Origin: an uncultured Clostridia bacterium
GTDB lineage: Bacteria; Bacillota; Clostridia; Christensenellales; Borkfalkiaceae
DNA length: 64,000 bases
NCBI GenBank assembly: GCA_944330115.1
Contig: CALVIN010000002.1
Coordinates: 62,001 to 126,000 of the forward strand
Reading direction: 5' to 3'
Position numbers and translations under genes: made by a program
Notes under the pieces: generated by a model
Told to the model about the DNA's origin: nothing
Databases searched by the model: none
The model's input: the letters and a program-made list of their open reading frames with translations, nothing else
Part shown: positions 8,142 to 14,638 of the stretch, piece after piece
Position numbering within the stretch: position 1 is the first letter of the stretch
Layout of the letters: the number at the start of each line of letters is the position of its first letter

Positions 8142-8564
8142 ATGAATATCGTCAAAAACTTTTTCAAGCGGAAAAGTTACGGGTTCTATGTAACCCTCGT
8201 GGTTGCGGTGCTCACCATAATAACCATGGCGGTATATTCGTCGTCATACGGCACCGTCCCCAGGTATATGTCCTGGACGGCCATCGGCGTTATGATCGCA
8301 GGTTTAGTGGTGGGGCTCGCTCTTTCCGTTTTCAATCTCGGCCAGTGGGGTGCGGCTGTAATGGCTATATGCAACTTCGTCGGCCTCATGCAGTACATAA
8401 CCAAAATATATAACTATGTGGTAGTAGTTATAGTCGGCATCGATATAAACACCCTCAGCTCGCAGTTCATAGCCTGCACGGTGTTCTTTGCCATTCTCAT
8501 CGTAGCAAGTATAGCAAACATCTTCTTCAAGCAGGAGAAGAGCAAAGAGGAGGTGGCAGCATGA
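8142..8564 (+). CDS. Small four-helix membrane protein co-transcribed with the GH3 glycosidase
   Basis: 140 aa, not recognised as a named family. A basic N-terminus (MNIVKNFFKRKSYG) is followed by four hydrophobic segments at about 15-33, 45-65, 68-97 and 105-127, and a charged tail KQEKSKEEVAA, probably cytoplasmic. AAGGAG sets the start. Its stop overlaps the start of the GH3 gene (ATGA), so the two are translationally coupled. Coupling to a membrane-anchored hydrolase suggests a partner or assembly factor for it, but nothing in the sequence shows a catalytic or transport function. Confidence 0.75.
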   Translation: MNIVKNFFKRKSYGFYVTLVVAVLTIITMAVYSSSYGTVPRYMSWTAIGVMIAGLVVGLALSVFNLGQWGAAVMAICNFVGLMQYITKIYNYVVVVIVGIDINTLSSQFIACTVFFAILIVASIANIFFKQEKSKEEVAA

Positions 8565-11500
8565 ACGTAAAGCTTAAATTGCAGAAGGCCGCCATCACGT
8601 TCACCGGCGTGATATTCGGCGTGATGATGACGGCAACTCCCATTCTGTGGGACAACGAAAGTACCATAACCGGCGCTCTCGGCCAGCAGAGCTCCATCGT
8701 AACCGAGGTGGACGACGGCGAAGAGCACACCGCCGAAGAACTTGAATATTACAAGTCTGAATTCGGCAGCATCAAGGAGCTCGTATACAACGGCTTCCAG
8801 GTGCAGGAGCAGGAGCAGGCGGAGGGCACCGTCCTTTTAAAGAACGATAACAACGCCCTTCCCCTCGAGAAGGGCTCAAAGGTAAGCGTATTCGGCGTTG
8901 CCGGCGCGCATCCCTTCTACGGTGCGTCCGGTTCTGGCGGCATAAACACCACCGACGCCATCAACTGGTACGACGCCTTCGCGGGCTATTCATACAGCGA
9001 TCCTTCCAACCCCAACGTTGCCCAGAAGGGTGAAACTCTCCTCGACGTAAACCCCGAGCTCTCGGCAAGCTATGATGAGTGGGGCAAACCCGGCACGTCC
9101 AGCTGGACAGGTTCCACGCCCGGCGGCCCTTACTCCTCGTCGAGCAGCGTCAGCGCCGTGCATATCGGCGACGCTCCTTGGGACGTCGTTCAGACTTCCC
9201 CCGGCTACGACGACATCTCGACCTACGGCGACGCAGCCATCTACGTCATCTCCCGTTCGGGCGGCGAAGGCTACGACCTCCCCGCAACCAGCGGCAGGAG
9301 CGCGCAGTACGGCAACGAGAACAACAACTCCGTATCTGAAAACGACGGCACCTACGGCGACTATCTCCAGCTCAGCCCCGTCGAAATAAGCGTTCTCGAG
9401 GGCCTTCAGGACCTCAAGGAAGCCGGCACTATCGACAGCATCGTGCTCATCCTCAACATGGCGAGCACCATTCAGCTCGACTTCCTCAGCGAGAACACCT
9501 ATGACATCGACGCCTGCCTGTGGACGGGTTCCGTCGGCGAAGTGGGCACCGTTGCGGTTGCCAAGCTGCTCACCGGCGAATACAACTTCAGCGGCGGCGC
9601 TTCCATGACTCTCTGGAACGATCACCTGCTCAACCCTGTGAACAACAACTTCATGGATCAAAACTACTTCTTCACCTATGAAGACGCATACGACGGCGCT
9701 CACTACTACGATCAGGCCAACGTTGCGCTCACCAGCCAGTATCAGTCGTCCTTCACGACTTACACGGTATACCAGGAGGGCATGTACCTCGGCTATCGCT
9801 ACACCGAAACGAGGTATGAGGACTATGTCACCCAGTATAACGACAAGGTAGGCGACTTCGACTACAGCGAAGTAGTTGCATATCCTTTCGGCTACGGCCT
9901 CTCCTACACGACCTTTGAATTCTCCGATTTCACTGCCGTAAAGGGCGCAGACAACACCTACGACGTATCCGTAAAGGTAACCAACACCGGCGACGTTGCC
10001 GGCAAGGTGCCCGTACAGATATATGTTGCAAAGCCCTACGGCGCATATGCGGTGGAAAATGAAATACAGGTGCCCAGCGTTGAGCTCGCAGATTTCGGCA
10101 AGACCGGCATGCTCCAGCCCGGCGATTCCGAAACGGTTGAAATAACCGTAAGCGAAGACCTCTTTGCCTCCTACGACAGCAACGGCGCCAAGACCTACAT
10201 CACCATGGACGGCGACTATTACCTCATCGCCGCTCAGAACGCCCACGAGGCCGTGAACAACCTGCTTGCGGCAAAGGGCTACACTCCCGAAAATACCGAT
10301 AACAGAATGGATGCGGCCGGCAACGAAGATCTCACCGCAAGGTTCCATTATTCCTATGATGCGAACACCTTTGCATACGCCGAAGCTACCGGCATGCCCA
10401 TAACCAACCAGTTCGACTTTGCCGACATCAACAAATATGAAGGCAGGGGCGACAACTCCGTCGAGTACTACAGCCGCGAAGACTGGGCTTCCGTTCCCAT
10501 GCTCGAGCGCCTTGCCGACGGTACCCTCGTAAAGCACAACGTTGTGCTCTCCATGACCCAGCAGATGGTTGACGATATGTACAACCAGATGGATGCGGGC
10601 TATGTGATCCAGTCCGACGACGTAGAGTATCCCACCTACGGCGCAAACAACGGCCTCAAGCTCCTCGACATGATGAACGACGACGGCACTTACAGAGATT
10701 ACGACGATCCTCTGTGGGACGACCTCCTCGATCAGCTCACCTGGGCAGATACCGTTGAGCTCCTCTCCAACGGCAGGCATAAGACTGTTGCCATCGACTC
10801 CGTTCAGAAGCCCTCCACGGGCGATGAAAACGGCCCCAACGGCTTCAACCAGTCCTACAATGCGGCCAGCGGCGGCAGCGCTTACAGCGGCCCCACCAAT
10901 CCCTATGCCGAGCGCGTTGGCGGCTTCGACGAGAACGGCGAATACATCCCCGATCCCGACCTCGGCCAGGGCTACACGACTACCGGCTTCTCCTCCAACG
11001 GCGTGCTTGCGGCAACCTTCAACAAGGAACTTGCAAGGGAAGTGGGCGAGCAGATAGGTGAAGAGGGTCTCTGGGCAGGCCAGGCAGGCCTCCTCGGCAT
11101 CGGCCTCAACATCATTCGCAGCCCCTATGCAGGCCGTACGGCCGAATACTACAGCGAATGTGGCACACTCACCGGCCTCATCGGCGCACCCGAAATTGCC
11201 GGCATCGAGTCCAAGGGCGTTCACTGCTTCATCAAACACGCAGCCATGAACGAGTGTGAGACTGCCCGTCACGGCGTGAATACCTGGGCTACCGAGCAGT
11301 CTATGCGCGAGCTCTATTTCCGTCCCTTCGAGATGGGCATCGTTGACGGCGGCTCCTTCGCTGTCATGACCTCCTTCAGCCGTATGGGTACCACCGCGGT
11401 TGCCAACTGCGTTGAATTTGCCGAGTGGCTGCGCAACGAATGCGACCTTCAGGGCATAATCGAAACCGACTGCGCGGGCGACATGACCGACGGCGCACAC

Positions 11501-11881
11501 GGCGAGGCTTATGTATCGCGTATCGTAAACGTATATACCCAGGCGAGCGACCTCAACGAGTACAACTACGGCGACGGCGTTGCCGACTACACCGGCAGCT
11601 CCTACAACTACGACTACTTCGCACCCGGCAACTCCAACGGCAACTACGGCCAGCTCGGCCAGTCGATGAGGGAGTCGGCGAAGAGGATACTCTATCATAC
11701 GCTCACTTCCAACGCCATGAACAGCTACTCGTCCAACACCGTTATAACTGCGGTAACCCCTCCTTGGGAAACTGCGGTAATAGCTGTCGACGTTGTGTTC
11801 GGCGTATTGCTCGGCGCATCTGTTGTATGGTTTGTGGTTGATAACGTTGTACGCATCGTTAAGGAACGCAAATCTAAATAA
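8561..11881 (+). CDS. Membrane-anchored GH3-family glycosidase with permuted domain order
   Basis: 1106 aa. An N-terminal hydrophobic segment (about 10-30) precedes a GH3 C-domain-like region containing EGTVLLKNDNNALPL (about 87-101). A fibronectin-III-like region follows YPFGYGLSYTTFEF. Only then comes the (beta/alpha)8 GH3 N-domain, which contains FIKHAAMNE and IIETDCAGD; Asp970 sits where the GH3 nucleophile is expected. Normal GH3 enzymes have the barrel first. Reversed order is known in some ruminal beta-glucosidases. A C-terminal hydrophobic helix (about 1070-1092) and basic tail give a second anchor, so the catalytic part should be extracytoplasmic. Codon use favours ATC over ATA, suggesting high expression. 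Substrate unknown; beta-glucoside or beta-xyloside hydrolysis is likely. Confidence 0.88.
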   Translation: MNVKLKLQKAAITFTGVIFGVMMTATPILWDNESTITGALGQQSSIVTEVDDGEEHTAEELEYYKSEFGSIKELVYNGFQVQEQEQAEGTVLLKNDNNALPLEKGSKVSVFGVAGAHPFYGASGSGGINTTDAINWYDAFAGYSYSDPSNPNVAQKGETLLDVNPELSASYDEWGKPGTSSWTGSTPGGPYSSSSSVSAVHIGDAPWDVVQTSPGYDDISTYGDAAIYVISRSGGEGYDLPATSGRSAQYGNENNNSVSENDGTYGDYLQLSPVEISVLEGLQDLKEAGTIDSIVLILNMASTIQLDFLSENTYDIDACLWTGSVGEVGTVAVAKLLTGEYNFSGGASMTLWNDHLLNPVNNNFMDQNYFFTYEDAYDGAHYYDQANVALTSQYQSSFTTYTVYQEGMYLGYRYTETRYEDYVTQYNDKVGDFDYSEVVAYPFGYGLSYTTFEFSDFTAVKGADNTYDVSVKVTNTGDVAGKVPVQIYVAKPYGAYAVENEIQVPSVELADFGKTGMLQPGDSETVEITVSEDLFASYDSNGAKTYITMDGDYYLIAAQNAHEAVNNLLAAKGYTPENTDNRMDAAGNEDLTARFHYSYDANTFAYAEATGMPITNQFDFADINKYEGRGDNSVEYYSREDWASVPMLERLADGTLVKHNVVLSMTQQMVDDMYNQMDAGYVIQSDDVEYPTYGANNGLKLLDMMNDDGTYRDYDDPLWDDLLDQLTWADTVELLSNGRHKTVAIDSVQKPSTGDENGPNGFNQSYNAASGGSAYSGPTNPYAERVGGFDENGEYIPDPDLGQGYTTTGFSSNGVLAATFNKELAREVGEQIGEEGLWAGQAGLLGIGLNIIRSPYAGRTAEYYSECGTLTGLIGAPEIAGIESKGVHCFIKHAAMNECETARHGVNTWATEQSMRELYFRPFEMGIVDGGSFAVMTSFSRMGTTAVANCVEFAEWLRNECDLQGIIETDCAGDMTDGAHGEAYVSRIVNVYTQASDLNEYNYGDGVADYTGSSYNYDYFAPGNSNGNYGQLGQSMRESAKRILYHTLTSNAMNSYSSNTVITAVTPPWETAVIAVDVVFGVLLGASVVWFVVDNVVRIVKERKSK

Positions 11882-11936
11882 TCAAGTCCACAGTTTTTAG
11901 CCGTCTTCATTGCTCCACGGTTAAAACATTCCAAAA

Positions 11937-11968
11937 GCCGCGGCCTGCCCTCAGGCCGCGGCAATTTT
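11937..11968 (+). terminator. Terminator of the GH3 operon
   Basis: An 11-bp stem GCCGCGGCCTG / CAGGCCGCGGC (11937-11947, 11952-11962) is followed by AATTTTTT. Classic intrinsic terminator. Confidence 0.9.
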
Positions 11969-11978
11969 TTGTAAGTAA

Positions 11979-12019
11979 AGCTCCCCGCGGCACGGGCAAA
12001 ACCCATGCCGCGGGGAGCT
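11979..12019. terminator. Second long hairpin between convergent genes
   Basis: A 14-bp stem AGCTCCCCGCGGCA / TGCCGCGGGGAGCT with a 13-nt loop. On the minus strand it is followed by TTTACTTACAAAAAA, so it may terminate the acetyltransferase remnant reading toward it. The interval 12020-12111 shows nothing else. Confidence 0.5.
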
Positions 12020-12111
12020 GATGATGATATTTTCCGATAAATTGTCACTCAATTTTTTAGTATGCATAACGGTGGGGGCCCGCCGCTCCGATGTGCCGCA
12101 TCGCCGGACGG

Positions 12112-12354
12112 CTATTTTATCCATTTATCCTTGCCGTTATCGCGCGCAAATCCTGCGGTTATACTGTTTATTTTGGCTACAAAAATGCCGTCATAATCAA
12201 AAAAATGTTCCCTTTCGGCGGCGATTTTAAAGGGTATAAACGCCTTTTCCGACCGGGCGTAGCCAAGCTCAATTTTTCTCGCCCTGTCGTGTATGGCCTC
12301 GATAGCCTCAAGGTCGGTGTCTTTATAAGGGCGGATATATATCGTGTGCTGCAT
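12112..12354 (-). pseudogene. Truncated GNAT acetyltransferase remnant
   Basis: 80 aa beginning MQHTIYIRPYKDTDLEAI, which is the N-terminal part of a GNAT domain (beta1-alpha1 through about beta3, ending ...FVAKINSITAGFA). GNAT proteins are usually 140-170 aa, and the acetyl-CoA binding motif (Q/RxxGxG/A) and everything after it are missing. No other minus-strand frame downstream continues the domain. The ribosome binding site (GGAG, 8 nt before ATG) is intact, so a short product may still be made. Most likely a gene truncated by deletion. Catalytic activity is not expected. Confidence 0.7.
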
Positions 12355-12516
12355 ATTGTCGTTCTCCGTATCTATAGTAGCAAAAAGGCAAGCCGCTGTC
12401 TATTCTTTTGTGCATGTATCAAGACGGCAATAATTGCGATAAACTATTTGGCTTTTAAAAAAGTATCGTAAAATTTTTTATAAGAGGAGAAGCAGTTAAA
12501 ATAATTCACCTCCCCT

Positions 12517-12674
12517 TCGAGGGACGAGCGAGGCATTTCATAGCACAGCGGGTGTCCGCTGTGCGTGCCGAGCGAGATGAGTGAGCGCATATATCAGGCG
12601 CGAACGGTGACCGAGTGCGGTGTTTACCTTGCACTGCGCGAGAAGGGTAGGGTGGGGTTTCACTCGTCCCTCGA
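12517..12674. repeat. 158-bp structured element with 12-bp terminal inverted repeats, next to tRNA-Ser
   Basis: TCGAGGGACGAG (12517-12528) and its exact inverse CTCGTCCCTCGA (12663-12674) bound a non-coding segment. Inside is the hairpin CACAGCGG-gtgt-CCGCTGTG (12544-12563) followed by CGTGCCGAGCG. The same hairpin core (CGG-4 nt-CCG with changed but still paired arms) and flanks recur at 24831-24852 and 32789-32812. No transposase gene is present, so this would be a MITE- or REP-like element. The rest of the gap 12355-12735 has no gene. Confidence 0.6.
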
Positions 12675-12696
12675 GTCCCTCTCAGTTATCAGTTCA

Positions 12697-12740
12697 CGCC
12701 ACAAAAAAAGGCAGACGAGTGTCTGCCTTTTTTTGTGGCG
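12697..12740 (-). terminator. Terminator of tRNA-Ser; its stem includes the tRNA 3' end
   Basis: A perfect 20-bp inverted repeat (12697-12716 with 12721-12740, loop GAGT). Read on the minus strand it starts at the last acceptor base, discriminator and CCA of the tRNA and ends in a T7 run, an intrinsic terminator directly after the tRNA. The far arm therefore carries an inverted copy of the tRNA end. Confidence 0.8.
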
Positions 12741-12825
12741 CAGAGAGAGGGATTCGAACCCCCGTACGTGTTCCCACGTAACACGATTTCGAGTCGTGCG
12801 CGTTCGACCACTCCGCCATCTCTGC
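12736..12825 (-). tRNA. tRNA-Ser (anticodon CGA)
   Basis: 90 nt including encoded CCA. Acceptor GCAGAGA pairs with TCTCTGC, followed by G and CCA. The anticodon arm is CACGA-CTCGAAA-TCGTG with anticodon CGA, reading UCG. A long variable arm around ACGTGGGAACACGT is typical of class II tRNA-Ser. The T-arm contains GGTTCGAATCC. It decodes a codon used often in this GC-rich genome. Confidence 0.95.
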
Positions 12826-12925
12826 GTGACCATTAAATTCTATAACATTTTCGCTCAAATTTCAAGCGTTTTACCGCCGTTTACGCAATTTTTATTTTTT
12901 GAACTGCCAAATTTTTGCTTTGATG

Positions 12926-12954
12926 TTGCCTACGGCGGTCAAATATGTTATAAT
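12926..12954 (+). promoter_or_regulatory. Promoter of the DtxR/MntR-type regulator gene
   Basis: TTGCCT (12926-12931), 17-bp spacer, TATAAT (12949-12954) with an extended TGT. The start would be near 12961, giving a leader of about 107 nt. No clear regulator box is visible. Confidence 0.75.
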
Positions 12955-13067
12955 GATACGGAAAAAAGCAGAAAAACGTGCCGCGCCGTCCGTTTTAAGA
13001 GCAAAACTCATGAGCGAACCTGCGTGTGGCCGTGCGCCATAACCTGCGCGATATAAGGAGAAATGCA

Positions 13068-13442
13068 ATGGCAAGAAGAAGCAACCGCGAATCGGAGGAG
13101 ATGTATCTTGAGGCGATACTCATTTTGCGCCGCAAAAGCGCAAACGTGCACTCGGTGGACGTTATGAACGAACTCGGCTTTGCCAAGTCGAGCACTTCGC
13201 GCGGGCTGCACCTTCTCATGCAAAAGGGCTACATCACCATGGATCCGTCGGGCGCGATAGAGTTCACCGCCGAGGGAAAAAAGAGGGCGGAGGGAGTGTA
13301 CGAGCGTCACCAGGTGCTCACCGCCGCCATAATGAAGCTGGGCGGCAGCAGGGAACTTGCCGAGCGTGACGGTTGCCGCATAGAGCACGTTGTCTCGGAC
13401 GAGCTGCTCGAGCTGTTAAAAAAGTTTGTGGCCGAGGGATAA
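13068..13442 (+). CDS. DtxR/MntR-family metal-dependent repressor
   Basis: 124 aa. A winged helix-turn-helix domain (about 1-65; VHSVDVMNELGFAKSS is the recognition region) is followed by a helical dimerisation and metal-binding domain with ERHQVL and the cluster ERDGCRIEHV. This Glu-x-Asp-x-Cys-x-x-Glu-His pattern is the family's metal site. There is no SH3-like C-terminal domain, so the size resembles MntR more than DtxR. AAGGAG with 7-nt spacing selects the ATG of MARRSNRE over an in-frame upstream ATG without an SD. It lies directly upstream of the YgbA/ABC/ECF operon and is a good candidate to regulate it in response to Fe(II) or Mn(II); that link is inferred from position. Confidence 0.92.
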   Translation: MARRSNRESEEMYLEAILILRRKSANVHSVDVMNELGFAKSSTSRGLHLLMQKGYITMDPSGAIEFTAEGKKRAEGVYERHQVLTAAIMKLGGSRELAERDGCRIEHVVSDELLELLKKFVAEG

Positions 13443-13549
13443 GCTCCGCTTAAAAGGGAGAGGTTATTTTTCACGGCATGGCATTTATATTTGACCATGT
13501 ATCTGTTTTTTATATATGTCACCGCACCCCGCAAATAGTATAAGCAGAT

Positions 13550-13582
13550 TTTGCGAAGTACTATGTCACGCATAATATATAC
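13550..13582. repeat. Dispersed palindromic repeat, copy A
   Basis: Contains AGTACTATGTCACGCATAAT. The copy at 21113-21145 matches it almost fully, including the preceding TTTTGC. The core TACTATG-N5-CATAA is an imperfect palindrome also found at about 32393 and, inverted, at about 57621. It lies in the gap between the regulator gene and the next promoter. Confidence 0.65.
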
Positions 13583-13693
13583 ATTATAATATATAATGCG
13601 CCGCACATTTTGATTTTGCGGCGGCGTAAAAAAGTGACGGGCGGCCCGATTTGGGCCGTTTTTTCATTTGTTTTCAAAGTAAAAAGTTTATAA

Positions 13694-13743
13694 GTTTACC
13701 ATGGTGTATTTTATTTGACATCGCGCGCCGCCGATGATATAAT
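13694..13743 (+). promoter_or_regulatory. Promoter of the YgbA/ABC/ECF operon with an upstream small palindrome
   Basis: TTGACA (13715-13720), 17-bp spacer and TATAAT (13738-13743) with an extended TGA: a perfect consensus promoter. Just upstream lies TTTACCATGGTGTA, centred on the palindrome ACCATGGT, which could be an operator for the adjacent metalloregulator. The leader to the ATG at 14057 is about 300 nt. A promoter this strong makes sense if it is normally repressed. Confidence 0.75.
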
Positions 13744-13886
13744 CTTTGAACGGTAGGGGTAGGCCCGCTTGCAGTTTGCGATACGCTTTAAGAGCGTATT
13801 TATTTTAAGGCGCTTTGTTCGCGTAAGGGAACTGCGTGTGGGGAGGCAATGCCGTTTTGAGCAACGCGGCGAAGTTTTTGGCTGCG

Positions 13887-13976
13887 GGTAAGCATATGCG
13901 AACGATATGTATTTTACCTATTGGTAAGCATATGCGAACTACCCGTTTTTCCGTCCTGCTGTTCTCATGTGCGAAC
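13887..13976. repeat. Three direct repeats in the leader of the ECF operon
   Basis: GGTAAGCATATGCGAAC occurs exactly at 13887-13903 and 13923-13939. A partial third copy CATGTGCGAAC is at 13966-13976, giving periods of 36 and 37 bp. GCATATGC is itself palindromic. Short frames through the repeats exist on both strands but none has a ribosome binding site. Beyond this and copy A of the palindromic repeat, nothing else is recognised in the gap 13443-14056. Confidence 0.6.
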
Positions 13977-14056
13977 GGTTCACCCAAAACATTTTACAAA
14001 AAACGACTATGCGGCGGCGTGCCGCCGCGCTTTATGCTTTAACACAGAAGGGTTTT

Positions 14057-14638
14057 ATGATGGAAGAGGAGATGGGCACATCTGCGCCCGAAAAGTCAGA
14101 TGCGGTAAATAATGCCGCCATGCCCGTAGAGGGACAAACCGCCTTGCCCGAAGGGCTGAAGGCTTCGATGCCGGCCGCGACGCAAAGGCAAAGAACGCAA
14201 AACTCAGGCGCTGCGCCTGCCGCCGCCCGGTCGGTCGCGTCCGCCGTAAATGAGGATAAGGCGGCGCGCAAAAAGGCCGAAAAGCAGCTCAAGGCGTGGA
14301 GAAAGGAGAGGGAGCTCATCCCCGTGATGATACGCTCCTACTGCCACGCAAAGCACGGCACAAAGGGCAAGGTCGTGTGCGAAGAATGCATGGCGCTCAC
14401 CGAATATGCCCTTTTCAGGCTGGATAAGTGCCCCTTCAAGGTAAATAAAAAATTCTGCTCGTTCTGCAAAATACATTGCTACAAGCCCGACATGCGGGAG
14501 AAGATAAAGGACGTGATGAAGTTCGCGGGCCCGAGGATGCTGCCCACGCACCCCGTGTTTGCCTTCAAGCACGTCTTTCAGATGATAAGCTATAAACGTA
14601 AGTTAAGGAGTAAGGCGAAGGCCAAAAAAGATGTTTGA
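14057..14638 (+). CDS. YgbA_NO-family protein (nitrous oxide-stimulated promoter family)
   Basis: 193 aa. The first ~75 residues are low-complexity, Ala/Glu/Pro-rich. The rest matches the small cysteine-rich YgbA_NO family: PVMIRSYCHAKHG, VVCEECMALTEYALFRLDKCPF, KKFCSFCKIHCYKPDMRE and a GPRMLPTHP motif. At least six Cys and two His could bind metal or an iron-sulfur cluster. The family is known from E. coli YgbA, whose expression responds to nitric oxide and iron regulators; its biochemical role is unsettled. The start ATG (ATGATG) has AGAAGGG a few bases upstream. It overlaps the first ABC gene by 8 nt, making it the lead gene of a metal/heme-type transport operon. Confidence 0.88.
   Translation: MMEEEMGTSAPEKSDAVNNAAMPVEGQTALPEGLKASMPAATQRQRTQNSGAAPAAARSVASAVNEDKAARKKAEKQLKAWRKERELIPVMIRSYCHAKHGTKGKVVCEECMALTEYALFRLDKCPFKVNKKFCSFCKIHCYKPDMREKIKDVMKFAGPRMLPTHPVFAFKHVFQMISYKRKLRSKAKAKKDV

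Noticed and set aside
8990-11698. A 902-codon open frame antisense to the GH3 gene
   Set aside because: It has no recognisable domains or ribosome binding site and mirrors the strong codon bias of the GH3 gene; similar antisense frames lie opposite many GC-rich genes here.
12517-12674. An insertion sequence with a transposase
   Set aside because: Terminal inverted repeats exist but the 158-bp interior cannot encode a transposase and no transposase occurs in the window.
12565-13056. A 163-codon frame across the tRNA-Ser gene
   Set aside because: It reads through the antisense of the tRNA and terminator and contains low-complexity Arg/Cys/Phe text without family similarity.
13887-13976. Possible CRISPR array
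   Set aside because: Only two exact 17-mers plus a partial copy, spacers under 20 bp and no cas genes in the window.
13805-14042. Short frames on both strands through the GGTAAGCATATGCGAAC repeats, with repeated VRICLP or GKHMRT peptides
   Set aside because: No ribosome binding sites, and the peptide repeats follow automatically from 36-bp DNA repeats (a multiple of three).
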